Assembly (NCBI RefSeq): GCF_900107415.1
Contig: NZ_FNPX01000006.1
Coordinates: 62,001 to 126,000 of the forward strand
DNA length: 64,000 nt
Origin: Jannaschia faecimaris
GTDB lineage: Bacteria > Pseudomonadota > Alphaproteobacteria > Rhodobacterales > Rhodobacteraceae
Direction of reading: 5' to 3'
Positions 55,137 through 63,836 of the stretch are shown here, in pieces. The notes below the pieces were generated by a model, which was given only the letters and a program-made list of their open reading frames with translations, made no database searches and was not told where the DNA came from. A program made the translations under genes and the position numbers. The number at the start of each line of letters is the position of its first letter. The first letter of the stretch is position 1.

Positions 55137-55222
55137 GACCGGATTTCGCCGGTGCGGTGCTTCACAGCCCCCGGTTGCTGCACTAAGGTGCGCAGAGGTG
55201 CCTGCAAGGCACGGGGCAGGGA

Positions 55223-56071
55223 ATGGAACGCATGACGGACCGGCAACGATTTCGCATCGGTAAATCACTGGCAACGCTTACCCTTTGTGGGGCGTTGGCC
55301 GCCTGTGGTGGAAGCGATGAAAAAGCCCTTGAAGACACCTCCGCCGAGACGATCTTCACCCGCGCCGAACTTGAACTGGCAAGCGGAGACGCGGACGACG
55401 CCGCGCGGCTTTTCGCGGAGATCGAGCGGCTCTATCCTTATTCCGAGTTTGCCAAGCGTGGCCTGATCATGCAGGCTTTCGCCTATCACAAGGATCGGGA
55501 CTACGAGAATGCGCGCTCTGCTGCGCAGCGGTTCATCGATTTCTATCCCGCGGACGAAGATGCGGCCTATGCACAGTATTTGCTTGCGCTGTCGTACTAC
55601 GATCAAATTGATCAGGTCGGGCGTGACCAGGGGCTGACCTTCCAGGCGCTACAAAGCCTGCGTACCGTAATTGAGCGGTATCCCGAGAGCGAGTACGCTC
55701 GCTCCTCGATCCTCAAGTTCGATTTGGCCTTCGACCATCTCGCCGCCAAAGAGATGGAGATCGGACGTTATTATCTCAAGCGACGCCACTTTCCCGCCGC
55801 CATAAACCGGTTTCGCGCCGTGGTGGAAGAATTTCAGACCACAACCCACACGCCCGAAGCGCTGCTTCGTCTGGTGGAGGCCTACCTTTCACTTGGCCTG
55901 ACTGACGAGGCACAGACTGCCGGGGCAATTCTGGGGTACAACTTCCAGTCGTCGCCCTTCTATGACGATGCCTTCCGTCAACTGTCGGGGCAGGGACTCG
56001 CGCCCGAGGCGCGGGGAACCGGCTGGCTCAGCGATGTTTATCGCCGCACGATTCAAGGTCGTTGGTTGTAG
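55223..56071 (+). CDS. bamD: Outer membrane assembly lipoprotein BamD
   Basis: A 282-residue lipoprotein: signal sequence with lipobox LAAC (GALAACGGSDEK), then about five TPR-like repeats (RAELELASGDADDAARLF; AYHKDRDYENARSAAQ; LALSYYDQIDQVGRDQGL; RFRAVVEEFQTTTHTPEALL). BamD is the essential lipoprotein partner of BamA. MTDRQRF three codons downstream is an alternative start. recN is 54 bases downstream. Confidence 0.94.
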   Translation: MERMTDRQRFRIGKSLATLTLCGALAACGGSDEKALEDTSAETIFTRAELELASGDADDAARLFAEIERLYPYSEFAKRGLIMQAFAYHKDRDYENARSAAQRFIDFYPADEDAAYAQYLLALSYYDQIDQVGRDQGLTFQALQSLRTVIERYPESEYARSSILKFDLAFDHLAAKEMEIGRYYLKRRHFPAAINRFRAVVEEFQTTTHTPEALLRLVEAYLSLGLTDEAQTAGAILGYNFQSSPFYDDAFRQLSGQGLAPEARGTGWLSDVYRRTIQGRWL

Positions 56072-56125
56072 CGGGTATGGCTGACCAGTCTCGCCAATCC
56101 GGTCTGTGGGCGTTAACTGAACGAT

Positions 56126-57778
56126 ATGCTTCGCAGCCTTGAAATTCGTGACATGCTCATCATCGACCGGTTGTCGCTGGACTTCCGGCCCGGTCTGAAC
56201 GTTCTGACCGGAGAGACGGGCGCGGGCAAATCGATCCTGCTGGACAGTCTGGGCTTTGTGTTGGGGTGGCGTGGCCGGGCAGAACTGGTACGACAGGGTG
56301 CGGCGCAGGGCGAAGTTACTGCCAGCTTCGATCTACCTGCCGATCATCCAGCGCGCGCCGTTCTAACCGAGTACGAGATTGGTGCCGATGACGACGAACT
56401 GCTGTTGCGCCGCGTGAACAGCCGCGACGGGCGCAAGACGGCCTGGGTCAACGGCACTCGCGTGACAGGCGAGGTGCTGCGCGCCTTGTCCGACACTTTG
56501 CTGGAACTGCATGGGCAGCATGATGACCGCGGTCTGCTTGATGTTCGCGGACACCGGTCACTGCTTGATGACTTCGCCGGGTCCGACCTGACAACCGTGT
56601 CGCAAGCATGGTCGAGGTTGAGCCTTGCCCGGCGGACCCAGAAATTGGCTGAAGCCAAGCGCGACGAAGCCAAGAAAGAGGAAGACTTCCTGCGCCATGC
56701 CGTCGCCGAATTTGACGCGCTGGAGCCGGAGGCCGGCGAAGAGGCGGAACTTGATGCTCGTCGTCGGCTGATGCAGGGGGCCGAGAAGATCCGTGCCGAT
56801 GTGGCCAAGGCACTGAACGCCATCGGGCCGCAGGGGGCGGAGGGGCAGATGCTCGATGCGACCCGTTGGCTGGAAGATGCAACGGACGATGCAGCCGAGA
56901 CGCTAACCCCGGCCATTGACGCGCTGAACCGCGCGATGGTCGAATTGGGCGAGGCGCAGGCCGGGGTCGAAAGCTGTCTTGATGCGCTTGCTTTCAATCC
57001 AAGCGATCTTGAAGATGCAGAGGAACGGCTCTTCGCGATCCGCGCCATGGCCCGCAAGCATGGGGTGCAGCCCGATGACTTGCCGACGTTCGCGGCGGAC
57101 CTGCGCGAGCGGCTCGACCTGCTGGACGCCTCCGAAGGCAGCCTGCCAAAGCTGAAGGCCGCCGCCGAAGCCGCGCAAGCCGCGTATGATGCCGCCGCCG
57201 CAGATCTGAGCGCAAAGCGCACCAAGGCGGCCAAGGCACTTGATGCCGCAATGGCAGGGGAACTGGCTCCACTCAAAATGGACCGCGCCACGTTCACGAC
57301 CAATGTCACCCCCGCCACAGCCGGTCCCGAAGGGGCGGACGAAGTTGCATTCGAAGTCTCTACCAACCCCGGCGCGCCGTCCGGGCCGTTGAACAAGATT
57401 GCCTCTGGTGGCGAACTCAGCCGCTTTTTGTTGGCGCTTAAGGTCTGCCTGACGGGCGGTGAGCGCGCGCTGACGCTGATTTTCGATGAGATTGACCGTG
57501 GCGTGGGCGGGGCGACTGCGGACGCGGTCGGGCGCCGGCTGAAGGCATTGGCCGATGGCGGGCAGGTCCTTGTGGTGACCCATTCGCCGCAAGTCGCGGC
57601 CCTCGGGGCGCATCACTGGAGGGTGGAGAAGCGCGTGGAGAAGGATATCACCACCTCCACCGTTACTCCGGTTGCTGAAACCGAACGCCTGGATGAAATC
57701 GCCCGTATGCTGGCCGGTGACACGATCACCGATGCCGCCCGCGGGGCGGCACAGGCGCTTCTGGACGCGGCGGCCTGA
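56126..57778 (+). CDS. recN: DNA repair protein RecN
   Basis: A 550-residue SMC-like ATPase. N-terminal Walker A TGETGAGKSILLDSLG (residues ~28-43), a long coiled coil with Ala/Glu/Lys-rich segments, then signature IASGGELSRFLLALK, Walker B LIFDEIDRGVGG and VTHSPQVAALGAHHW. RecN helps double-strand break repair by bringing DNA ends together. It is the usual last gene of the dcw stretch in these bacteria. Confidence 0.96.
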   Translation: MLRSLEIRDMLIIDRLSLDFRPGLNVLTGETGAGKSILLDSLGFVLGWRGRAELVRQGAAQGEVTASFDLPADHPARAVLTEYEIGADDDELLLRRVNSRDGRKTAWVNGTRVTGEVLRALSDTLLELHGQHDDRGLLDVRGHRSLLDDFAGSDLTTVSQAWSRLSLARRTQKLAEAKRDEAKKEEDFLRHAVAEFDALEPEAGEEAELDARRRLMQGAEKIRADVAKALNAIGPQGAEGQMLDATRWLEDATDDAAETLTPAIDALNRAMVELGEAQAGVESCLDALAFNPSDLEDAEERLFAIRAMARKHGVQPDDLPTFAADLRERLDLLDASEGSLPKLKAAAEAAQAAYDAAAADLSAKRTKAAKALDAAMAGELAPLKMDRATFTTNVTPATAGPEGADEVAFEVSTNPGAPSGPLNKIASGGELSRFLLALKVCLTGGERALTLIFDEIDRGVGGATADAVGRRLKALADGGQVLVVTHSPQVAALGAHHWRVEKRVEKDITTSTVTPVAETERLDEIARMLAGDTITDAARGAAQALLDAAA

Positions 57779-57782
57779 AGGG

Positions 57783-58238
57783 GTGTTGCTCCAGCTGATC
57801 CTTGGCAGTGCACTCATCGTGGCGACGGCGGTGATGGTCGCCCCCGCATGGTGGGCGCTGGAGCTTATGCTGATCCGGATGAAGCCGTGGATGGCGCGCC
57901 CGCCGCATGGGATCAAGCTGATGGCGACGCTTTGCCTGACAATGCTCTGGTCGATGCTGATGGTCACCGGGGCGGTCTGGATCTGGGCTCTTGCACTGCT
58001 CGGGCTCGGTGTCTTCTCGACCCTCGAACTTTCGATCTATTTCGCGCTCGTGTCATTCACCACGCTGGGGTTCGGCGATGTCCTGCTGCCGGTGGAGTGG
58101 CGTATCCTGGGGGCTCTTTCGGCGGCGAACGGCCTGCTGATCTTCGGGATTCTGACCGCGATGCTGGTCGAGACGATGCGCCAGGTTCGTCAGTCGCAGC
58201 GTCTCGTGAACCTGCGGCGCGATCAGGCAGTCGACTAG
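57783..58238 (+). CDS. Two-helix potassium channel-like protein
   Basis: About 151 residues with two to three helices: LQLILGSALIVATAVMVAP, LMLWSMLMVTGAVWIWALALLGLG-like, and a pore segment ALVSFTTLGFGDVLLP whose TLGFGD is a TVGYGD-type filter. The last part is short and charged. Probably a small ion-conducting channel of the Ion_trans_2 family. It starts (GTG) five bases after recN stops, so coupled translation is likely. Confidence 0.75.
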   Translation: MLLQLILGSALIVATAVMVAPAWWALELMLIRMKPWMARPPHGIKLMATLCLTMLWSMLMVTGAVWIWALALLGLGVFSTLELSIYFALVSFTTLGFGDVLLPVEWRILGALSAANGLLIFGILTAMLVETMRQVRQSQRLVNLRRDQAVD

Positions 58239-58261
58239 ACAAACACCGCGCGCGTACCCGC

Positions 58262-59653
58262 TCAGAGCAACCAGAGCGCCGCCAGACCTAGGAACGCGAA
58301 GAACCCGACGACATCCGTCACCGTGGTCACGAAGGCACCGGACGCCAGCGCGGGGTCGATTCCGACCTTTTCCAACGCCACGGGAATACCGACCCCGGCC
58401 AACCCCGCGACACCAAGGTTGATGACCATCGCCACGCCGATCACCACGCCGAGCATCGGGTTGCCGAACCAAACCACGCCGACGATCCCCATCACGATGG
58501 CGAAGGCGACGCCGTTGATCAGACCTGCAGCCACCTCTCGACGGATCACGCGCCAGACGTTTGCACCGGTCAGGTCGCGCGTCGCCAGCGCCCGCACCGC
58601 CACGGTCAGCGACTGCGTGCCAGCATTCCCGCCCATCGAGGCCACGATGGGCATCAGGACGGCAAGGGCCACGATTTCGGCGATGACCGCATCGAACTGC
58701 GCGATAACCAGCGATGCCAGGATCGATGTGATCAGGTTCACGCCCAGCCAAGGGAAACGCCGCCGCACGGTGCCCAGTACACGGTCCGACAGCGACCCTT
58801 CGCTGTCGACGCCGGCGAGGCGCAGGATGTCTTCCTCGGCTTCCTCGTCCAGCACGCTCATCGCGTCGTCGATCGTGATGACACCCAAGAGCCGGTCGTC
58901 CTCGTCCACGACCACGGCGGAAATCAGGTGGTACTGGTTGAAGGCATAGGCCACCTCGCTCTCGGGATCGGTGGCATAGAACGTCCGGAAGCTGTCTTCC
59001 TCGATGTCAGACAGCGGCACCTCACGCGCGGTCGACAGGATCTTGCCCAGAGTCACGTGCCCCACAGGCCGCATTCGCGGATCGGTCAGGATGACGTGGT
59101 AGAACTGCTCCGGCAACTCTTCGGCGGAGCGCAAGTAGTCGATGGCCTGGCCCACGGTCCAGAAAGACGGCGCGATCACCACCTCGCGCTGCATCAGACG
59201 GCCGGCAGAATACTCGGGGAAGGTCAACGCCCTTTCCACGGCAACCCGGTCGGCGTCGTCAAGTGCGCCGAGGATGGCCCCGGCCTGGCTTTGGTCGTCA
59301 AGGTTCTCGATCAGGTCGACGACGTCGTCGGTGTCCAGTTCGCGAACCGCTTCGGCTACGTCTTCGGCGGGCAGGGACGACAGGATCTCCTCGCGCAGAC
59401 CCTCGTCCAGTTCCGACAGGATTTCGCCGTCGATATGACCGGACCACAGCTCGATCAGGGTCTGGCGCTCGAACTCGGTAATCTGTTCCAGAAGGTCGGC
59501 GATGTCCGCGCCGTGAAGTGGCTCCAGCAGATCGTCCAGCGCCATCGCGTCGCGGTCTTCCAACGCGCCCCGGACCAGTTTCAGGCGCGGCTGATCCAGC
59601 ACGACTTCTTCGTCGAGCGTGTCGTCGTCCTGCACCTGGTCAACCTGATCCAT
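58262..59653 (-). CDS. mgtE: Magnesium transporter MgtE
   Basis: A 463-residue MgtE: N-domain (residues ~40-135) of alpha-superhelix type, two CBS domains (around 150-270, with VDEDDRLLGVITIDDAM), a plug helix, and five C-terminal helices including PIVASMGGNAGTQSLTV, the conserved pore segment. It is a Mg2+-gated Mg2+ channel in the inner membrane. It is convergent with the channel gene and divergent from guaD. Confidence 0.95.
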   Translation of the reverse strand: MDQVDQVQDDDTLDEEVVLDQPRLKLVRGALEDRDAMALDDLLEPLHGADIADLLEQITEFERQTLIELWSGHIDGEILSELDEGLREEILSSLPAEDVAEAVRELDTDDVVDLIENLDDQSQAGAILGALDDADRVAVERALTFPEYSAGRLMQREVVIAPSFWTVGQAIDYLRSAEELPEQFYHVILTDPRMRPVGHVTLGKILSTAREVPLSDIEEDSFRTFYATDPESEVAYAFNQYHLISAVVVDEDDRLLGVITIDDAMSVLDEEAEEDILRLAGVDSEGSLSDRVLGTVRRRFPWLGVNLITSILASLVIAQFDAVIAEIVALAVLMPIVASMGGNAGTQSLTVAVRALATRDLTGANVWRVIRREVAAGLINGVAFAIVMGIVGVVWFGNPMLGVVIGVAMVINLGVAGLAGVGIPVALEKVGIDPALASGAFVTTVTDVVGFFAFLGLAALWLL

Positions 59654-59736
59654 TCGTCACCTCCGCGTTGGATTCAGATAGCGCGAGCAGGGGGCAAGGG
59701 GTAGCGGCGATTTCGCACGCGCGCTAAGCCCGTCGC

Positions 59737-61014
59737 ATGACAACGCTCCTCCTTGGCCAGACGCTGGCCTTCACCGATGACCCGTTTCGCGCCGACCCCG
59801 TCGGATCGGTCACGCACCACACTCATGGGGCCGTGGCGGTGGACGCCGGGCGCATCACCGCCGTCGGTCCGGCAGAAACGGTGCGCGCGGCCTATCCGCA
59901 GGCGCAGATCATCGACCACGGTGACAACCTGATCCTTCCCGGCTTCATTGACGCACATGTGCATTACCCGCAGACGGCGATGATTGCCTCTTGGGGCAAG
60001 CGCCTGATCGATTGGCTGAATACCTATACCTTCCCGGAGGAAGCGCGCTTTCGCGACCCCGCCTATGCGGCCCGGACCGCCGATACCTATCTCGATCTGG
60101 CGCTGGACCATGGCACCACGTCGATGTGCAGCTTTGCGACTGTTCACCCTGTCAGTGTCGAAGCCATCTTCGAGGCGGCAGCACCGCGCGGCATGGCCGT
60201 CTGGGCGGGCAAGACCTGCATGGACCGCAACGCGCCCGATAAACTGCGTGACACGGCGCAGTCAGCCTATGATGACAGCAAGGCGCTGGCGGCGAAATGG
60301 CACGGGCAGGGGCGTGCGTCTTATGTCATCACACCTCGGTTCGCGCCCACGTCGACGCCGGAGCAGCTTTCTGCCCTTGGCGCGCTCTGGTCCGAACTGC
60401 CTGATTGCCTGATGCAGACACACCTGAGCGAGCAGGCGGACGAAATCGAATGGGTCCGCGATCTGTTCCCCGAGGCGCGCGATTACCTTGACGTCTATGA
60501 AACCCACGGCCTGCTGGGCGCGCGCGGGCTCTATGGTCATTCCATCCATCTGACCGACCGCGAAATCGCGCGCCTGACCGATGTGGGCGCGGCGGTCATC
60601 CATTGCCCCACCTCCAACACGTTCATCGGATCGGGGCTGTTCGACATGGGGCTGGCACGAACGATCCGCACTGGCCTCGCGACCGACACGGGGGGCGGCA
60701 GCAACTTCTCGATGTTGCGCACAATGGCGGCGGCCTATGAGATCGCGCAATTGCGGGGTCAGGCGCTGCACCCGGCGCAGTTGCTCTATCTGGCCACCGA
60801 AGGGTCGGCCCGCGCGCTTCATGCGACCGACATCGGACGGCTGATTGCGGGTGCCACGGCCGATCTCGTGGTCCTGGACCTCGCCTCAACCCCGGTGATC
60901 GCGCAACGACACGCGCAGGCCGACACCCTGTGGGAGGCGGTCTTTCCGACGATCATGATGGGGGATGATCGCGCCGTGGCCCAAACGTATGTCGCCGGCC
61001 GCGCGATGCTATAG
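59737..61014 (+). CDS. guaD: Guanine deaminase
   Basis: A 425-residue amidohydrolase converting guanine to xanthine. Metal ligands and fold appear in PGFIDAHVHYPQTAM (HXH), QTHLSEQADEIEWV, LYGHSIHLTDREI and ATDTGGGSNFSMLRTM. The TKTCMDRNAPD-like motif (here GKTCMDRNAPD) distinguishes guanine deaminases. The gene stands alone, divergent from mgtE with an 83-base gap. Confidence 0.94.
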   Translation: MTTLLLGQTLAFTDDPFRADPVGSVTHHTHGAVAVDAGRITAVGPAETVRAAYPQAQIIDHGDNLILPGFIDAHVHYPQTAMIASWGKRLIDWLNTYTFPEEARFRDPAYAARTADTYLDLALDHGTTSMCSFATVHPVSVEAIFEAAAPRGMAVWAGKTCMDRNAPDKLRDTAQSAYDDSKALAAKWHGQGRASYVITPRFAPTSTPEQLSALGALWSELPDCLMQTHLSEQADEIEWVRDLFPEARDYLDVYETHGLLGARGLYGHSIHLTDREIARLTDVGAAVIHCPTSNTFIGSGLFDMGLARTIRTGLATDTGGGSNFSMLRTMAAAYEIAQLRGQALHPAQLLYLATEGSARALHATDIGRLIAGATADLVVLDLASTPVIAQRHAQADTLWEAVFPTIMMGDDRAVAQTYVAGRAML

Positions 61015-61054
61015 GGTCTCTGGGGAGGGCACCCGGATGCCCACCCGCGTCTCG

Positions 61055-61223
61055 TCAGCTGCTGATGACCGCCACGCAGCTGTTCGTCTCTGCATCGAAA
61101 CTTGTGCCCGGCGCGCAGGACTGCGTGATCTTCTCGGTCTTCATGCCCCCGCATTCATAGGCCTGTGCCAGACCGGGTGCTGCCACCATAACGGCTGCAA
61201 GAATCAATTTGTTTACCTTCATT
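61055..61223 (-). pseudogene. Small secreted cysteine-containing protein, apparently frameshifted
   Basis: Read from ATG 61223, the first eight codons (MKVNKLIL) start a signal peptide, but the frame then shifts. Removing one T from CTTTGC near 61197-61202 restores LAAVMVAAPGLAQA followed by YECGGMKTEKITQSCAPGTS and FDAETNSCVAVISS, a 55-residue secreted protein. The C-x-GT-x2-DAE-x3-C pattern matches the intact neighbour. It is a true frameshift or an assembly error. GGGAGACG precedes the ATG. Confidence 0.6.
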
Positions 61224-61304
61224 GCGTCGTCTCCCTTTGGTTTCAGGCAACGCGACGATACCCCGAGAGTCGAAATCGACCAAATGCCAATAGGTCGCAG
61301 GACG

Positions 61305-61469
61305 TCAGCCCGTTACCACGGGCATGCACCCGCCGATTTCCGCGTCCCATTGCGTACCGCTTGTGCAGGTCATGTACGGATCATCGCGAATGACGCAATT
61401 CGGATGCTCGGCAAACGCGGCAAAGGGTGGGGCGAGCAGCAGCGTGGCAAGGGTCAAGGTCTTGAGCAT
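61305..61469 (-). CDS. Small secreted protein with conserved cysteine motif (54 aa)
   Basis: Intact 54-residue frame: signal peptide (TLATLLLAPPFAAFA), then EHPNCVIRDDPYMTC, SGTQWDAEIGGCMPVVTG. Mature ~34 residues with three cysteines and the TSGTxWDAExxxC pattern, the same as the frameshifted paralogue. CxxGTxWDA..C resembles the last half of chitin-binding (CBM14-like) domains. I recall small proteins of this type in Rhodobacteraceae being labelled adenylosuccinate lyase, perhaps because purB lies nearby; nothing here resembles that enzyme. GGAGGACCA precedes the ATG. Confidence 0.7.
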   Translation of the reverse strand: MLKTLTLATLLLAPPFAAFAEHPNCVIRDDPYMTCTSGTQWDAEIGGCMPVVTG

Positions 61470-61643
61470 GTGGTCCTCCGAAGCCGGTCATCCGGATCGT
61501 AGCACATTGCGTCCGTCCATCAAAAGGCGGCATCCCGAGATCGGGTCGTGGCAGTTCGTGATGCGAATTTGGTGACCTCCAGACGAAGATAGCCAATAGT
61601 CATTGCAAGCGAGAAGCAGTCGCGTCTCTTTTGCCGGGCGATT

Positions 61644-62120
61644 TCATAGTGCAGAAAGAATGAGTGCCGCTGATCCCAAAAACGTACCACCGACCAGAAC
61701 CATCGAAGGCCAGTCGGGGACGTCGAGGTAAGATTTCTGTGGCTTCCTGGGGTTGAAGTAAACGGACACTGACGTTCCCCCATGCCGCTTTATGCCACGA
61801 AACTGCAATTGCAAAAGGCTGCGCAGATTGTGGGTAACGGAAATAATCCACGGGTTGAGGCAATCGTTTTCGTAACTCAACCCGTCGACGGAGTAGCTGT
61901 AGCGAACCACTGCTTTGTATTCGCGCTCATCAGGTGAAATGCCCCCGAATCCTGTGAGTTTGACCCCTTCCTCATGCAATTCGCCGATAACGCTTGGCCA
62001 ACGGCTGAGACGGAACATGTGCACCAGCGAACACACACCGGCCAAAGCAAAATAAGCAGCAGCTGCGACAAGTATCGCATCCCTCTCACCCGAGAAAAGA
62101 CGCTCCAGAAATGTATTCAT
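61644..62120 (-). CDS. DUF3592-type membrane protein
   Basis: A 158-residue protein, start at MNTFLERLFSG: one N-terminal helix (ILVAAAAYFALAGVCSLVHM), a beta domain (RWPSVIGELHEEGVKL; YKAVVRYSYSVDGLSYENDC; VSVYFNPRKPQKSYL) and a C-terminal helix (SMVLVGGTFLGSAALIL). The WPSVIGE...VRYSYSVDG...VYFNPRKP order is DUF3592. Function unknown. The gene and its flanks are noticeably poorer in GC than the window. Confidence 0.7.
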   Translation of the reverse strand: MNTFLERLFSGERDAILVAAAAYFALAGVCSLVHMFRLSRWPSVIGELHEEGVKLTGFGGISPDEREYKAVVRYSYSVDGLSYENDCLNPWIISVTHNLRSLLQLQFRGIKRHGGTSVSVYFNPRKPQKSYLDVPDWPSMVLVGGTFLGSAALILSAL

Positions 62121-62381
62121 GAGGTTGAGAAAGGAATTGTCATTGGATGATTGAAACCCCAAATGAAAAATGACTGCCGTTTCTTGAATTTTGCACCATT
62201 GGCGCTGCACAAGCGAGCTAATGCTACGATGCTGCGGATAAATTCGCCGTGAACGAGAATTACAGCTCCATTCTCTCTTGTGACTATAGCAAGGCAGGAA
62301 TTCTTGGACCATGCCGGATTTGTCGAAGAACTCTCACGGGTTTCATGGTTCTTGAAACCGCAGATGCGATCTGCACCATCA
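62121..62381 (-). other. AT-richer stretch with no supported gene
   Basis: Between the DUF3592 gene and the purB terminator. Short frames exist on both strands but none shows a family motif, signal peptide or good ribosome site. Its base content resembles the DUF3592 gene, suggesting the two arrived together. Confidence 0.5.
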
Positions 62382-62410
62382 AATGCAAAGGGGCACCCGA
62401 AGGTGCCCCG
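62382..62410 (-). terminator. UUCG-loop terminator of purB
   Basis: On the minus strand GGGGCACC, TTCG loop, GGTGCCCC forms an eight-base stem capped by a stable tetraloop, followed by TTTGCATTT. It lies 33 bases after the purB stop. Confidence 0.8.
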
Positions 62411-62442
62411 TTCGAAACCGTCCCGACGGGGGGCACGCGGCC

Positions 62443-63744
62443 TTAGCCGAAGACCCGCTTGAAGATCGTGTCGACGTGTTTGGTGTGGTATCCCATGTCG
62501 AACTTCTCCTCGATCGCCTCGACGCCCAGGGCCGCAACCACGTCCGCGTCGGCCAGCAGTTCCTCGCGGAAATCGGTCTTGTGCTCCCAGACCTTGAGCG
62601 CGTTGCGCTGTACCATGGCATAGGCGTTCTCGCGGCTTACCCCGGCCTGCGTCAGCGCCAGAAGCACGCGCTGCGACATGACGAGACCCGGAAACTTGTT
62701 CATGTTGTCCAACATGTTGTCCGGGAAGATCAGCATCTTGTCGATGACGCTGGTCAGGCGGGACAGCGCGAAGTCCAGTGTAATCGTGGTATCGGGGCCA
62801 ATGTTGCGCTCGACGCTCGAATGGCTGATGTCGCGCTCGTGCCAGAGGGCGACGTTTTCCATCGCGGGGATCACGGCCATCCGCACCAGACGCGCCAGCC
62901 CGGTCAGGTTCTCGGTCAGAACGGGGTTCTTCTTGTGCGGCATCGCCGAAGAACCTTTCTGCCCCATGGAGAAGAACTCCGCCCCTTCCAGCACTTCAGT
63001 CCGCTGCATATGGCGAATTTCAGTGGCGACATTCTCGATCGAACTTCCAACCACGCCAAGCGCCGCGAAAAACGCTGCGTGACGGTCGCGGGGGATGACC
63101 TGGGTGCTGATCGGTTCGGGCTCCAGGCCCAGCTTGGCACAGACATGCTCCTCCACGCGCGGATCGACGTTAGCGAACGTGCCGACGGCACCTGAAATCG
63201 CACCGGTCGCAATCTCCGCGCGGGCCGTTTTCAGGCGTGTCAGGTTGCGGTCCATCTCGGCGTAGAAGCGCGCGAAGGTCAGGCCCATTGTCGTCGGCTC
63301 GGCATGGATTCCGTGCGACCGGCCTACGCGCAACGTGTCCTTATGCTCCATCGCACGACGCTTGAGCGCGGCCAGAAGCCCTTCCACATCTGCGATCAGG
63401 ATGTCGGCTGCGCGCACCAGTTGAACATTGAAACAGGTGTCCAGAACGTCGGACGACGTCATGCCCTGATGCACGAAGCGCGCTTCGTCTGACCCGACAT
63501 GTTCGGCCAGGTGGGTCAGGAAGGCGATGACGTCGTGCTTGGTCACAGCCTCGATCTCGTCGATGCGGTCAACATCGAACTCCACATCCTTGGCCTTCCA
63601 CACGGCCTCGGCGTTTTCGCGCGGGATGACGCCCAAGTCGGCCATTGCGTCGCAGGCATGGGCCTCAATCTCGTACCAGATGCGGAACTTGGTCTGGGGG
63701 GACCAGATCGCAACCATTTCGGGGCGGGAATAACGGGGGATCAT
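62443..63744 (-). CDS. purB: Adenylosuccinate lyase
   Basis: A 433-residue fumarase/aspartase-superfamily lyase acting twice in purine synthesis (SAICAR and adenylosuccinate cleavage). Signature GSSAMPHKKNP carries the flexible catalytic loop serine; the HQGMTSSDVLDT and GRSHGIHAEPTTMGL segments hold the other active-site histidine. It has the usual length and a strong terminator. A divergent DUF6314-like gene lies on the other side. Confidence 0.97.
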   Translation of the reverse strand: MIPRYSRPEMVAIWSPQTKFRIWYEIEAHACDAMADLGVIPRENAEAVWKAKDVEFDVDRIDEIEAVTKHDVIAFLTHLAEHVGSDEARFVHQGMTSSDVLDTCFNVQLVRAADILIADVEGLLAALKRRAMEHKDTLRVGRSHGIHAEPTTMGLTFARFYAEMDRNLTRLKTARAEIATGAISGAVGTFANVDPRVEEHVCAKLGLEPEPISTQVIPRDRHAAFFAALGVVGSSIENVATEIRHMQRTEVLEGAEFFSMGQKGSSAMPHKKNPVLTENLTGLARLVRMAVIPAMENVALWHERDISHSSVERNIGPDTTITLDFALSRLTSVIDKMLIFPDNMLDNMNKFPGLVMSQRVLLALTQAGVSRENAYAMVQRNALKVWEHKTDFREELLADADVVAALGVEAIEEKFDMGYHTKHVDTIFKRVFG

Positions 63745-63836
63745 GGCGGCATCCTATGGCAACGGCATCGCGCGCGTCATAGGCTGCGCGCGACCTGCCC
63801 GCAAGGAAGCCCCGCAATGCGCCCGATCCCTGTCCG

